Positions 1 through 7,831 of a DNA stretch of 11,231 nucleotides are shown here, piece after piece; within the stretch, counting starts at the first letter, position 1; every line of letters begins with the position of its first letter. Below the pieces are notes generated by a model, which saw nothing but the letters and a program-made list of their open reading frames with translations, searched no databases and was not told the origin of the DNA. Position numbers and translations under genes: made by a program. Origin of the DNA: JBBRYK01 sp038237665 (GTDB lineage: Bacteria > Actinomycetota > Thermoleophilia > Gaiellales > Gaiellaceae); assembly GCA_038237665.1 (NCBI GenBank), contig JBBRYK010000086.1:1-11231 (forward strand). The letters run 5' to 3'.

Positions 1-154
1 AGGTCTCGTGCCGGACGAGGACGGGCGTGATCTCCGGATGCTCGTAGAGGTCGTTGTAGAGGAGCTCGGGATTGCCGGGCAGGCCGAAGACGAGCTCGAC
101 GCCCTCCGCCGCGAGCCCCTCGCAGACCGCCGCCCAGGGTCTACGCCGCGACAC
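1..154 (-). CDS. Thiamine-diphosphate-dependent enzyme, N-terminal fragment (window edge)
   Basis: Only the first 51 residues lie in the window; the gene continues beyond base 1. The fragment shows the start of the Pyr (N-terminal) domain of the acetolactate synthase/benzoylformate decarboxylase family: the stretch GVELVFGLPGNPE (residues 18-30), then VLVRHE (45-50). Glu50 sits where the family keeps the Glu that activates the aminopyrimidine of ThDP. The GTG start at 152-154 overlaps the end of the upstream M20 gene by 14 bp and has a GGAG about 8 bases before it. It is therefore the last visible member of the minus-strand operon and probably translationally coupled. Members of this family decarboxylate or carboligate 2-oxo acids; which reaction applies here cannot be decided from the N-terminus. 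The family is fairly sure and the start is reasonable. Confidence 0.8.
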   Translation of the reverse strand, partial: MSRRRPWAAVCEGLAAEGVELVFGLPGNPELLYNDLYEHPEITPVLVRHET

Positions 155-1466
155 CGCACCACTCCACCACGCACAGAGCCAGCGCCTTCGCCGCCGTGCT
201 GATCTCGCCAACGTCGATGCTCTCGTCCCGGGAGTGCGCGAGCCGCACGTCGCCCGGGCCGAAGATGACGGTCGGGATGCCGGCGTCCTCGAGGAACGAG
301 CCGTCCGAGGCGGCGCCGAAGTTGACCGGGTGCTGCGGGCTCGGCGGCGGCAGCGCGGCTCCCGTGGCCTGCTCGCGGCTGCGGGCCATCGTCTGCACGA
401 TCGGGTGCTCCCACGGCGTGTCCATCGGGGGCCAGTTGTTCACCCACTCGAAGCGCGGCGGATGCTCCCTGAGCCAGGGATCGAGCCTGCAGCCGTCCAG
501 CACGAAGGCCTCGATCTCGCGGGCGACCTCGTCCGCGGCCTGCTGCGGCGGGTACCAGATCGAGTACGAGATCTCGGCCCGGTTGGCGAAGTAGAAGGGG
601 ATCGGGATCCCGGGATCGGCGTGGAAGACGCCGGGCAGGATCGTGAAGAAGCCCGGCCAGAAGTACGGGTGCGTCTTCGTCAAGCCCCACTGCTGCTCGA
701 GCTCCTGGAGCCAGGAGACGATCTTGATGCCCTTCTCGAGCGCGTTGACGCCGATCGCGTCGCCGGGCCCGCCCGGCCGGATCGCGAGCGGCCTGTTCCC
801 GCAGTGCGTGCTCTTGCCCTCGACGGTGATCCGCAGGTACCAGTTGCCCGGTGCGATCGGCGAGACCGTCAGAGGATTCGGGAACGAGGTCGGCTCGGTG
901 ACGATCGCCGCGTCGGCCCGAAATCCGGCGCGGATGCACGCGCTCGTCCCGAGCTCGTGCTCCATCATCTCCTCGCCGACCACGGAGTGGAGCTGAAGCT
1001 CGCCGAGGAGCTGCACGCCTTCGTCGGCGAGCGCCTGCGCGACGATCCACATCCCGACGTCCGAGCCCTTCATGTCGGTCGACCCGATTCCGAACAGCCG
1101 GCCGTCGCGCAGCTGCGGGTTCCAGGGACTCCCGTTCGACCAGTTCTCGGGGTCGACGGGCGGCACGGTGTCGACATGGCCGTTCAGGATCAGCGAGCGG
1201 CCGCCGCCCTCCCCCCGCCGCACGCCCACGAGGTTCTTCCGTTCCGCGTCCTCGGCCACCCAGTGGGTCTCGAGGCCGGCCTGCTCGTAGCGCTCGCCCA
1301 GCACCTCGTTGCAGCGGGTCTCACCGCCGATCACGGCGGCGCGTTCCACGCCGGTGAAGTTGGGGTTCGTGCTGTCGATCGAGACCAGCTCCTGGAGGAG
1401 GGCGATGCCGGCCGGAAGGAGCGCGTCGATTCGCGCGAACAGCCGATCCTTCACCGGCGCGGTCAC
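141..1466 (-). CDS. M20 family metallopeptidase/amidohydrolase (ArgE/DapE type)
   Basis: A complete 441-residue zinc-dependent amidohydrolase of the M20 family, which includes acetylornithine deacetylase, succinyl-diaminopimelate desuccinylase and carboxypeptidase G2. The whole metal and catalytic set is visible: GHVDT (His97, Asp99), STDMKG (Asp131, bridging), GEE (Glu165 as base, Glu166 as ligand), TEPT (Glu191), and AHSRDE near the C-terminus (His411). His221 in THCG marks the inserted dimerisation domain, about residues 205-325. No signal peptide is seen, so it is cytosolic. The GTG start at 1466 overlaps the dehydrogenase stop as GTGA, with GGAG five bases upstream. The ORF stays open to 1580, but that extension lies inside the preceding gene. 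In this catabolic operon the likely job is cleaving an N-acyl or amide bond of the imported compound or an intermediate. Biosynthetic ArgE or DapE is less likely, since no arg or dap genes are nearby. Substrate unknown. Confidence 0.9.
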   Translation of the reverse strand: MTAPVKDRLFARIDALLPAGIALLQELVSIDSTNPNFTGVERAAVIGGETRCNEVLGERYEQAGLETHWVAEDAERKNLVGVRRGEGGGRSLILNGHVDTVPPVDPENWSNGSPWNPQLRDGRLFGIGSTDMKGSDVGMWIVAQALADEGVQLLGELQLHSVVGEEMMEHELGTSACIRAGFRADAAIVTEPTSFPNPLTVSPIAPGNWYLRITVEGKSTHCGNRPLAIRPGGPGDAIGVNALEKGIKIVSWLQELEQQWGLTKTHPYFWPGFFTILPGVFHADPGIPIPFYFANRAEISYSIWYPPQQAADEVAREIEAFVLDGCRLDPWLREHPPRFEWVNNWPPMDTPWEHPIVQTMARSREQATGAALPPPSPQHPVNFGAASDGSFLEDAGIPTVIFGPGDVRLAHSRDESIDVGEISTAAKALALCVVEWCGVAA

Positions 1467-2461
1467 AGGGGCTCCGGCCGGCCGCTCTCGAGCGAGCGGT
1501 TCACGGCGAGCGAGACGAGGAGGGCGTCCCGGGCTTGCTCGCCCGTCCCCTGCTCGGGCTGCCGGCTCTGCTCGACGCACTCGACGAAGTACGCGAGCTC
1601 GGGGCCCCAGGGATCGGCACTCTCGACCTCGACCGTGCGCGGCTCGCCGCCGGCCGGGTAGAGGCGCAAGCCACGAGCAGAGGAGGAGGCTCCGATGTTC
1701 CCCTCGCCCTCGACCGGGGCGGCGCTGAACGCGTACTCGGCGACGCCGCGCTCGCAGAGGACGCGGACGTTGCTGGAGAACGGGTAGGACGTCGGCATCG
1801 CCATGCTCGCCTCGGCGAGTCCCGCGGCGCCGTCGTACTCGACGAGCGCGACGACGTGGTCCGGTTGCGGCGCCTGCGCGTACACGCGGCGCGGCGTCCC
1901 GAGCAGGGCGTTCAGCTGGTCGAGGTCGTGGATCATGAGGTCGACGGGGACCCCGCCCGACTGGGCGCTGTCGGCCATCCAGTCGTTCCAGTCCGCCGGC
2001 GGGGAAAGCCGGTGCGTCGAGACGGCGACCGGGCGCCCTAGCTCCCGCGCGGCCATCCGCCTCTGGAGCTCGACGTACTCCGGCCAGAAGCGCAGCACGA
2101 GCCCGACCATGAACACGCGGCCGCTTCGCTCCGCGGCGGCGACGATCGCGTCGGCGTCCTCCTTCGTGAGCGCGATGGGCTTCTCCAGGAACACGTGCTT
2201 GCCGGCGGCGAGAGCCCGCTCCGCAGCTTCGCGGTGCATGAGGGTGGGCAGGCAGATGTCGACCGCGTCCACGTCCGGGTCGGCGATCGCGGCGTCGAGA
2301 TCGGTCGAGACCACTGCGCCCACGGGGTCGGCCGCCCTGGCTGCACGCTCGGGTGTGCGCGAGGCGACCGTCTTGACTCGCACCCTGTCGCGAAGCGCTG
2401 CGTAGTTGGAGGCGTGCGCGGCGCCCATGAAGCCTCCTCCGAGGATCGCGATCGTGATCAT
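1463..2461 (-). CDS. Gfo/Idh/MocA family NAD(P)-dependent oxidoreductase
   Basis: A 332-residue cytosolic dehydrogenase of the glucose-fructose oxidoreductase/inositol dehydrogenase family, at normal length. An N-terminal Rossmann fold opens with GGGFMG (residues 8-13). CLPTLMH (70-76) and EKPIALT (93-99) follow; Lys94 of EKP is the conserved active-site lysine. The second domain carries GGVPVDLMIHDLD (169-181), where Asp174 and His178 fit the family's catalytic Asp/His pair. The ATG at 2459-2461 overlaps the hydrolase stop as ATGA, with GGAGG seven bases upstream; the stop overlaps the M20 start as GTGA. Such enzymes oxidise a sugar, inositol or other polyol hydroxyl, or reduce an imine. The neighbouring isomerase-like gene agrees with a polyol or sugar-derived intermediate, but the substrate is unknown. 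The family is certain. Confidence 0.92.
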   Translation of the reverse strand: MITIAILGGGFMGAAHASNYAALRDRVRVKTVASRTPERAARAADPVGAVVSTDLDAAIADPDVDAVDICLPTLMHREAAERALAAGKHVFLEKPIALTKEDADAIVAAAERSGRVFMVGLVLRFWPEYVELQRRMAARELGRPVAVSTHRLSPPADWNDWMADSAQSGGVPVDLMIHDLDQLNALLGTPRRVYAQAPQPDHVVALVEYDGAAGLAEASMAMPTSYPFSSNVRVLCERGVAEYAFSAAPVEGEGNIGASSSARGLRLYPAGGEPRTVEVESADPWGPELAYFVECVEQSRQPEQGTGEQARDALLVSLAVNRSLESGRPEPL

Positions 2462-3258
2462 CGGTTCGCCTCCAGGAAGTCGAGGTTGAGCTTGTTGAAC
2501 TGATCCGGGATCTCCCAGAACGGGGCGTGTCCCATCTCCGGCCAGACGTGGAGCACCGACCCGCGGATCCGCTCGTGCAGCGCGCGCGAATGGGTCGGGG
2601 GAGTCAGGATGTCGCGCTCGCCGACCGTGATCAGCGTCGGCGCCGCGATGCCGGCGACGGCCTCGAGGGCGTCGTAGCCCACGCAGGCCTCCGCCTGGTC
2701 GCAGAACGCGTCGACGCTCTGCGGAAACGGGTCGGCCTCGGCGAGCCGCTCGAGCTCGGCGAACGCCTCCGGGTGCTCCTCGAAGTAGCGCGGGGTGAAG
2801 ACCCAGAGCCAGATCTGCCGCGCGAGCTCGCGCATGCCGGCCGCCCGGGCGATCGCCTGCCAGCTGCGGATGAGTGCCGTCACGTGCCGGTCGGGGCGCC
2901 ACCAGGGGCAGTGGAGCACGAGCGAGCGCACGAGCTGCGGGTGCCGGACGCCCAGATGCTGCGCGATGAGGCCGCCCATCGACGCGCCGACGACGTGCGC
3001 GCGCTCGATGCGGAGCGAGCGGGCGAGCCCTGCCGCGACGTCGGCGAACAGCGCCGGCGTGTACGGCCCCCGCGGCCCCTCCGTCTGTCCGGCGCCGGGG
3101 TTGTCGAAGACGACGACGCGGAAGGCCGGCCGGAGCGCCTCGGTCAGGAGCGACCACGCGGTGTGGTCGGCCCCGAGCCCGGCGACGAGCAGGACGGGCT
3201 CGCCGGACCCGTGCTCCTCGTAATAGACCCGCCGGTCGTCGAGCTCAGCGAACGGCAC
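2458..3258 (-). CDS. Alpha/beta hydrolase
   Basis: A 266-residue alpha/beta-fold hydrolase with its triad visible: nucleophile Ser93 in GASMGG, Asp216 in GERD, and His244 in MGHAPF. The strand-loop LLVAGLGADHTAW (23-35) fits the oxyanion region. No signal peptide is present, so it is cytosolic. The reading frame is open to 3414, but homology begins at about PFAELDDRRVYYEEHG, so I chose the GTG at 3256-3258. This overlaps the creatininase-like gene by 14 bp; the ribosome-binding site is only a G-rich stretch. The stop overlaps the next start as ATGA. Members hydrolyse esters, lactones, enol-lactones or C-C bonds. In this operon it may open a lactone or remove an ester or acyl group. No feature of the sequence fixes the substrate. 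Confidence 0.88.
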   Translation of the reverse strand: MPFAELDDRRVYYEEHGSGEPVLLVAGLGADHTAWSLLTEALRPAFRVVVFDNPGAGQTEGPRGPYTPALFADVAAGLARSLRIERAHVVGASMGGLIAQHLGVRHPQLVRSLVLHCPWWRPDRHVTALIRSWQAIARAAGMRELARQIWLWVFTPRYFEEHPEAFAELERLAEADPFPQSVDAFCDQAEACVGYDALEAVAGIAAPTLITVGERDILTPPTHSRALHERIRGSVLHVWPEMGHAPFWEIPDQFNKLNLDFLEANR

Positions 3259-4078
3259 CGCGCCGCCCCCGGGTCCGGAGGTAGCGGGCTTCGAGCCGAT
3301 CGTGGACGTCCTCGAGGTCGCGCGCGAAATTGACGACCGCGCGGCTACACCACCCGAGAAACTCCTCGCCCTGTTCGGCCGTCGACTCGCTCGGCGTGCC
3401 CCAGACCCCGCCACCGTCCTCGAGGAGCGCCCAGAACGATCCCGGCGTGGCGAGAAAGAGCGGGTCGAGCAGCGCGAGCGCGCTCGTTCGGAGCTCCGGG
3501 AACTCGGGCGTGAAGTCCCTGACCCGCTCCATGTCGCAGAGCTTCTCGTCGATCGCGAGCACGATCGAGGTCTCGCCGACGTTCGCGTGGATGCCGGCGC
3601 TTCCGGACAGGTACTTCTCGGCTTCCTCCGGCGCCAGCCCGGCCCAGTAGGGAAAGGGGTAGACGCGTGCGCTCTCCGGCAGATCGTCGTGGAAGCGAGC
3701 GACCGCGAACTCGAGCGCGTGCGAGTTGCAGTAGTGGCCGTTCAGGAGGACGACCCGCCGGAAGCCGACGTCTGTGAGCGAGAGGCAGACGTCGCGGACG
3801 AGGTCGAGGAAGGTGTCCAGCCGGACGTGCACCAGCCCGTGCGCGCCGCGATGGTCGTGGGCGATCCCGAACGGGATCGGGGGGCCGACGAGCGCCTTCA
3901 GCTCGGGCGCTGCGCGCTTGGCGACCTCGGTCGGGATGTAGACGTCGGTCCAGAGCGGCCCGTGGTCGCCGTGGTCCTCGGTCGAGCCGACGGGCACGAT
4001 CACCATCCCGCCGCCCCCGTCCAGGTACTCCCGCACCTGGAGGTTGGTCATCTCGGGCAGGAAGATCGAGCCGGCCAC
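3245..4078 (-). CDS. Creatininase family amidohydrolase
   Basis: A 277-residue protein of the creatininase/MftE/ArfB family, binuclear-metal enzymes that hydrolyse cyclic or linear amides. Glu34, His36 and Asp45 in VGSTEDHGDHGPLWTD fall at the same residue numbers as the Pseudomonas creatininase metal ligands. His115 in NGHYCN is the next ligand. Glu169 in NVGETS closes the conserved core. The NGHYCN motif is closer to NGHYEN of true creatininase, as I recall it, than to the commoner NGHGGN, but the second Glu is Cys117 here. I chose the GTG at 4078, seven bases after the isomerase stop, because family homology starts there; a GTG at 4105 is also in frame. The end overlaps the alpha/beta hydrolase by 14 bp. 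A catabolic amidohydrolase role fits the operon. Mycofactocin processing (MftE) is unlikely, since no mft genes are seen. Confidence 0.88.
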   Translation of the reverse strand: MAGSIFLPEMTNLQVREYLDGGGGMVIVPVGSTEDHGDHGPLWTDVYIPTEVAKRAAPELKALVGPPIPFGIAHDHRGAHGLVHVRLDTFLDLVRDVCLSLTDVGFRRVVLLNGHYCNSHALEFAVARFHDDLPESARVYPFPYWAGLAPEEAEKYLSGSAGIHANVGETSIVLAIDEKLCDMERVRDFTPEFPELRTSALALLDPLFLATPGSFWALLEDGGGVWGTPSESTAEQGEEFLGWCSRAVVNFARDLEDVHDRLEARYLRTRGRRGAVR

Positions 4079-4085
4079 CGTCGCC

Positions 4086-4880
4086 CTACGCGAGGCCGAG
4101 CCCACGCAGATGGACGTACGAGCTGCGCATCGCCTCGTCGACGTCGGCGAGCGAAGGCCACGGCTCGCCCTGGAACTCGATCTCCACCGAGTAGGGGCCC
4201 GTGTATCCCCCGTCGCGAAGGATCTCGAGCACGCGCGCGAAATCGACGGTTCCCGATCCGATCGCCGGGAAGTCCCAGTTGTCCTTGCCGCCCGTCGTGT
4301 CTTTGAGGTGGACGTGAGCGAGGTACGGCGTGATCTTGCGGACGTCGTCGACCGCTCTCTCGCCGGAGTAGAACTCGACGTTCGCGGTGTCGTAGTTGAC
4401 TCGTATCGACTCGCGGCCGATCTTGTCCAGCAGCGGGATCGTCACGTCGCTCGAGGCCATGATGTCGCCGTGGATCTCGAGCGCGACGACGACCCCGGTG
4501 GCCTCGGCTGCGTCGGCGAGCTCGCCGACGTTCGCGAGGAAGGCCGACTCGCTCTCGTCCGCACTCTCGTGCCCACCGACGGCGGTGTTGACGATCGGGA
4601 TGCCGAAGTCGGCTGCCCAGCGGATGCCCTTGATGCCGTGCTCGAGCCCCTCGCGGGTCGTGAGGTCGGAATGGGCGCTCAGGCTGACCGGCGTCAGCCC
4701 GTGCTGCTCGAGCGCGCCGCGAACGATGCTCGGGTCGGCGTCCAAGTCGACGTGCTCCGTCCAGCCCGGCACGGAGGAGAGCTCGACGTGCTCGTACCCG
4801 GCCGCGGCGATGCCGGCGAGGGCCTCATCCAGGCTGTAGGTGTGGTACGTGTTGGTGTGACCGGCGAGCGGGTTCGCCAC
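4086..4880 (-). CDS. Sugar phosphate isomerase/epimerase-like TIM-barrel protein
   Basis: A 264-residue xylose-isomerase-like (AP endonuclease 2 superfamily) TIM barrel. Likely metal ligands lie in order at the strand ends: Glu135 (ALEIHG), Asp164 (NYDTAN), His191 (HVHLKD) and Glu233 (SVEIEF), the usual set for IolE, tagatose epimerase and hydroxypyruvate isomerase relatives. It is cytosolic. Two GTG codons are possible. I chose 4880 because GGAGG lies exactly five bases upstream; the codon at 4886 overlaps that ribosome-binding site. A perfect hairpin stands between this gene and the binding-protein gene before it, which may set its expression apart. Seven bases separate its stop from the next start. 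It may isomerise or epimerise a sugar or hydroxy-keto acid next to the Gfo/Idh dehydrogenase. An inosose dehydratase-like lyase is also possible. Confidence 0.85.
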   Translation of the reverse strand: MANPLAGHTNTYHTYSLDEALAGIAAAGYEHVELSSVPGWTEHVDLDADPSIVRGALEQHGLTPVSLSAHSDLTTREGLEHGIKGIRWAADFGIPIVNTAVGGHESADESESAFLANVGELADAAEATGVVVALEIHGDIMASSDVTIPLLDKIGRESIRVNYDTANVEFYSGERAVDDVRKITPYLAHVHLKDTTGGKDNWDFPAIGSGTVDFARVLEILRDGGYTGPYSVEIEFQGEPWPSLADVDEAMRSSYVHLRGLGLA

Positions 4881-4896
4881 TGGCACCTCCAGAGTG

Positions 4897-4933
4897 GCTG
4901 AGGCGCCGCGCTCGCTCGACGCGGCGCCTCAGC
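4897..4933 (-). promoter_or_regulatory. Perfect 14-bp intercistronic hairpin
   Basis: Bases 4897-4910 (GCTGAGGCGCCGCG) are repeated as an exact reverse complement at 4920-4933, with a 9-base loop at 4911-4919. The hairpin starts 12 bases after the binding-protein stop and ends 7 bases before the ribosome-binding site of the isomerase-like gene. No T-run follows on the transcribed strand, so it is not a classic intrinsic terminator. Such hairpins after binding-protein genes often stabilise the upstream message or partly end transcription, which raises binding protein over downstream enzymes; that role here is inferred. The repeat itself is directly visible. Confidence 0.8.
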
Positions 4934-4945
4934 GGTCAGCGTGGA

Positions 4946-6124
4946 CTAGAGCGGGTAGCCGGCAGGAACCTTCGTGTTCTTGAAGATGTCGTTCAGCTTG
5001 AACGCCTTCGCCTGCCGCCTTGCCGTCGCGACATCCGCTTTTGCATTTGCCGCCCGGACGAGGTCATTCGTTACGACCTCGGTCAGGGCGAGGTGCTTCT
5101 TCGTCTGGCCAAGCTTCGCGATCGCGCTGAGGTAACGGTTCCACGAGGCGGCGTCGTGCCATCCGTAGAGGTGCGGGGCCTTCCGGTGGAAGACGCTGTA
5201 GCCGCTGGCGAGCTGCATCATCGACTCGACGGCGACCTGCGCAGGGATCAGCTTCTGGAGCACCGGCCGCGCGTCATACGTGATCTGCGCGGCTGCACGC
5301 GGGTTCGCCTTCGCGAACTCGGAGCCGAAGACGGATCCAGCCAGGAGCCGCGTGTAGACGTCCCTCTTCTTGGGGTCCGAAAGCTCGTCCTTGCGGATGA
5401 CATACGAGTTCGAAGGGCCCTTCGAGCCCCACTGCGTGCCCACGAGGAACTTGAGCGCGAACGCCGAGCCGAACGTCGATGACTGCCCGACGAGCTGGGC
5501 TCGCAGTCCCTCCCAGACAAGCCCGGCATCGGCCTGCCCGAGGGCGACGGCCTGGACCCATTGCGGGCCGAACTCGCGGTACTTGACGCTCTTCGGGTCG
5601 ATGCCCACCTCGGCCAGCATCGGGTCGACGATCGACCGCCAGCCGATCGTGAAGAGGGCGATCGTCTTGCCGGCGAGCTGCTTCGGGCTCTTTATCTTGC
5701 TCTTCCCCGGCAGGACGAAGTCGAAGACCTGCGCCGGGTACTGCTCCCAAATCGAGATGACGGGGATGCCGGCATCGATCGAGGACGTGAGGACGCCGGG
5801 CGACGGGTAGCCCATGTCGACCTGATGGGACGCCACCGACGGCAGGTTGCCGGAAGCATCTCCGGGGCTGAGGCTCACGTCGAGGCCCAATTTGCGGAAG
5901 TACCCCAGCTTGATTGGCACCCACAAGTTGAAGTCGTCCATGACGTCGAGCGTGCCGCGCGGCCCGATCCACTTCACCTTTGTGAGCCCCGCGCCAAGCG
6001 CGGGCTCGATCTCGAGCATGCCGAGCCCAGCTAGTCCCAGGCCGATCCCTGCGGTCTTCTTGACGAAGCCGCGCCGCGTCAGGCCCTTCTCGCCAAGCTC
6101 CTCGGCGAGGATGTTCTCGTCCAT
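4946..6124 (-). CDS. ABC transporter substrate-binding protein, SsuA/THI5-like, Tat-exported
   Basis: A 392-residue periplasmic-type binding protein of the NMT1/SsuA/TauA group that takes sulfonates, nitrate, pyrimidines or related small molecules. A twin-arginine signal, TRRGFVKK (residues 16-23), is followed by a hydrophobic stretch (about 24-36) and a likely cleavage near ALGA (42-45). The body carries the typical two-lobe pattern: GYFRKLGLDV near residue 74, a VDMGYPSPG stretch that lines the ligand cleft, and KQLAGKTIA. The ATG at 6124 has GGGAGG six bases upstream. I find no cysteine in the whole protein, so there is no lipobox; it must be released or held by its signal segment. It lies 25 bp after the permease. 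The ligand is not predictable from sequence. SsuA-like family assignment is good. Confidence 0.9.
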   Translation of the reverse strand: MDENILAEELGEKGLTRRGFVKKTAGIGLGLAGLGMLEIEPALGAGLTKVKWIGPRGTLDVMDDFNLWVPIKLGYFRKLGLDVSLSPGDASGNLPSVASHQVDMGYPSPGVLTSSIDAGIPVISIWEQYPAQVFDFVLPGKSKIKSPKQLAGKTIALFTIGWRSIVDPMLAEVGIDPKSVKYREFGPQWVQAVALGQADAGLVWEGLRAQLVGQSSTFGSAFALKFLVGTQWGSKGPSNSYVIRKDELSDPKKRDVYTRLLAGSVFGSEFAKANPRAAAQITYDARPVLQKLIPAQVAVESMMQLASGYSVFHRKAPHLYGWHDAASWNRYLSAIAKLGQTKKHLALTEVVTNDLVRAANAKADVATARRQAKAFKLNDIFKNTKVPAGYPL

Positions 6125-6149
6125 CTGTTGCCTCCCTTTCCCCCGTTGA

Positions 6150-7025
6150 CTATGACTCCCAACTCGCCCACCGCCTGCCGATCAAGTAAAACGTGACGTA
6201 GATCGAAACTCCCAGTGCCGCGATGATCAGGATTACGGCGCCGAAGTTCGCCATCCTGATCAGTGACGAGAAGAAGATGAGTTGGTGCCCAAGACCTCCC
6301 TGGTCGCTCGCGGATACCATCTCACCCCCGATTGCCGTCAGCAAGCCGAAGATCGAACCGACCATGTAGCCGACGATGATCATCGGCAGCGCCAGTGGGA
6401 AGCGGATCTTGCGGAAAATCTGGAACGTGCTCGCCCCGTAGGAGCGCGCGAGCGCTATCTTCGGGAGATCCGTCCGCCTGAAACCGGTTGCGGCGTTGAT
6501 CAGCACCATTGGCCCAGACGCGAGCGCAACCGCGACGACGATCGGCCAGATACTGAAGCTCTTGATCACGCCGATGCGCAGGAACGGGACGAGCGCGAGC
6601 ATCGGCGTGGTGACGAGCACGATGATGTACGGAGCGACGATCTTCTCGACGAACGGCTTCTGCGTGATCACCGCCGCGAGTATGAGGCCGAGCGTCGATC
6701 CGATCGCGAGTCCGATCAGGAACTCCTGCAAGGTCACCCAGAGGTGGTGGCCGTAGAGGAGCCAGAAGTCACTGACGAACAGCGCCTTGATGACCGAGAT
6801 CGGCTTCGGGAAGACGAAGTCCGGAGTGTCCGTGATCCGGAGGATCCCTTCCGTCCCGAAGAAGACGGCGGCGGCCGCGGAGACGATCGCGCCGATCTCG
6901 AGCGCGCTTTTCGCGGTCTGGATCGACGTCATCGCCGACCAGTCGAGCGGCCCGTGCTCGTGAGGCACACCCGGCTCGTCGAAGCTCGGGATCTCGTCGC
7001 GCAGCTCGGTCGGGATCTCTGCCAC
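6150..7025 (-). CDS. ABC transporter permease, SsuC/TauC type
   Basis: A 291-residue inner-membrane permease that would form a homodimer with two ATPase copies. About 35 acidic, soluble residues come first. Likely membrane segments follow near 42-59, 99-120, 128-149, 160-180, 213-234 and 262-283. The EAA-type loop that docks on the ATPase is visible at about 190-211 (ALARSYGAST...FP). The GTG start at 7023-7025 shares its first G with the ATPase stop (TAGTG), and GGAGG stands seven bases before it, so translation is coupled. Length and layout are those of SsuC/TauC/ThiX permeases. Family assignment is firm; the substrate is unknown. Confidence 0.92.
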   Translation of the reverse strand: MAEIPTELRDEIPSFDEPGVPHEHGPLDWSAMTSIQTAKSALEIGAIVSAAAAVFFGTEGILRITDTPDFVFPKPISVIKALFVSDFWLLYGHHLWVTLQEFLIGLAIGSTLGLILAAVITQKPFVEKIVAPYIIVLVTTPMLALVPFLRIGVIKSFSIWPIVVAVALASGPMVLINAATGFRRTDLPKIALARSYGASTFQIFRKIRFPLALPMIIVGYMVGSIFGLLTAIGGEMVSASDQGGLGHQLIFFSSLIRMANFGAVILIIAALGVSIYVTFYLIGRRWASWES

Positions 7026-7831
7026 TACTCCACCTCCACTGCGTGCGACGGCTTGCCGCCGGTCTCGACCGTGCGCTTGATGTCCTGGATCAGCTCGATG
7101 AACTCCGGCTCGAACGTCATCTCGATGGTGCGTGGTCGCGGCAAGCCGATGTCGTAGATCCGGGCGAGCCGGCCGGGACGGGGTGTCATCACGACGACCC
7201 GGTCGGCGAGGAAGATGGCCTCACTGATGTTGTGGGTGACGAACACAATGGTCTGTCCCGACTCGGTCCAGAGTCGCAGTAGGAGCAGGTTCATCTCGTC
7301 GCGTGTGAAGGCGTCGAGGGCGCCGAAGGGTTCGTCCATCAGCAGCACCTCGGGCTCCTGAGCCAGCGCGCGGACGATCGACGCGCGTTGCTGCATTCCG
7401 CCGGACAGCTCCCGCGGAAACGCCTTGTCGAAGCCCACGAGACCGGTTTCTTGCAGCAAACGCTCGACCCGGTCCGAGGGCACAGGCTTCTTCTTGATCT
7501 CGAACGGCAACTCGATGTTCTGGCGCAGGTTGCGCCAGGGCAGGAGGTTCGCCTCCTGGAAGATCATCCCGATCTCGGCCGGCCGCGGCCCGTTGACCGG
7601 CTGACCGGAAAGGCGGATCTCGCCACGCGTCAGCGCATGCAGGCCCGACATCGCCCAGAGCAGAGTCGTCTTGCCGCAGCCGCTTGGTCCGAGGATGCAG
7701 ACGAGCTCGCCCTCACGCACGTCGAGCGAGAAGTCCTCGAGCGCGTGCACGCCGCCGCTCTTCGTCTCGTAGATCTTGATCGCACCGTGGACGGTGATCT
7801 TCGTACCGTTCGCGCTCGGCTCGAAGCTCAA
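7025..7831 (-). CDS. ABC transporter ATP-binding protein, SsuB/TauB type
   Basis: A 268-residue ATPase subunit with every signature in place: Walker A GPSGCGKTT (48-56), Q-loop Gln92 in FQEANLLPW, signature LSGGMQQR (142-149), Walker B VLLMDEP (162-168) with Glu167, D-loop ALD, and H-loop His200 in VTH. It powers the adjacent permease. The reading frame is open far upstream, but the domain starts near SFEPSANGTK. I chose TTG at 7829-7831, which overlaps the VOC-gene stop as TTGA and has GGAGG seven bases upstream. The stop shares one base with the permease GTG. A TTG start inside the preceding stop suggests its output is tied to translation of the VOC gene. Confidence 0.92.
   Translation of the reverse strand: MSFEPSANGTKITVHGAIKIYETKSGGVHALEDFSLDVREGELVCILGPSGCGKTTLLWAMSGLHALTRGEIRLSGQPVNGPRPAEIGMIFQEANLLPWRNLRQNIELPFEIKKKPVPSDRVERLLQETGLVGFDKAFPRELSGGMQQRASIVRALAQEPEVLLMDEPFGALDAFTRDEMNLLLLRLWTESGQTIVFVTHNISEAIFLADRVVVMTPRPGRLARIYDIGLPRPRTIEMTFEPEFIELIQDIKRTVETGGKPSHAVEVE

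Noticed and set aside
72..1661. Long 529-codon plus-strand open frame
   Set aside because: It lies antisense to the M20 gene, whose full catalytic motif set is visible. Its translation is rich in Arg, Asp and Val without any domain, as expected for an antisense frame in GC-rich DNA.
3302..4306. Plus-strand 334-codon open frame, with similar ones at 4044-4901 and 6282-7157
   Set aside because: Each is antisense to a gene with clear motifs (creatininase-like, isomerase-like, permease) and has low-complexity, charge-rich translation.
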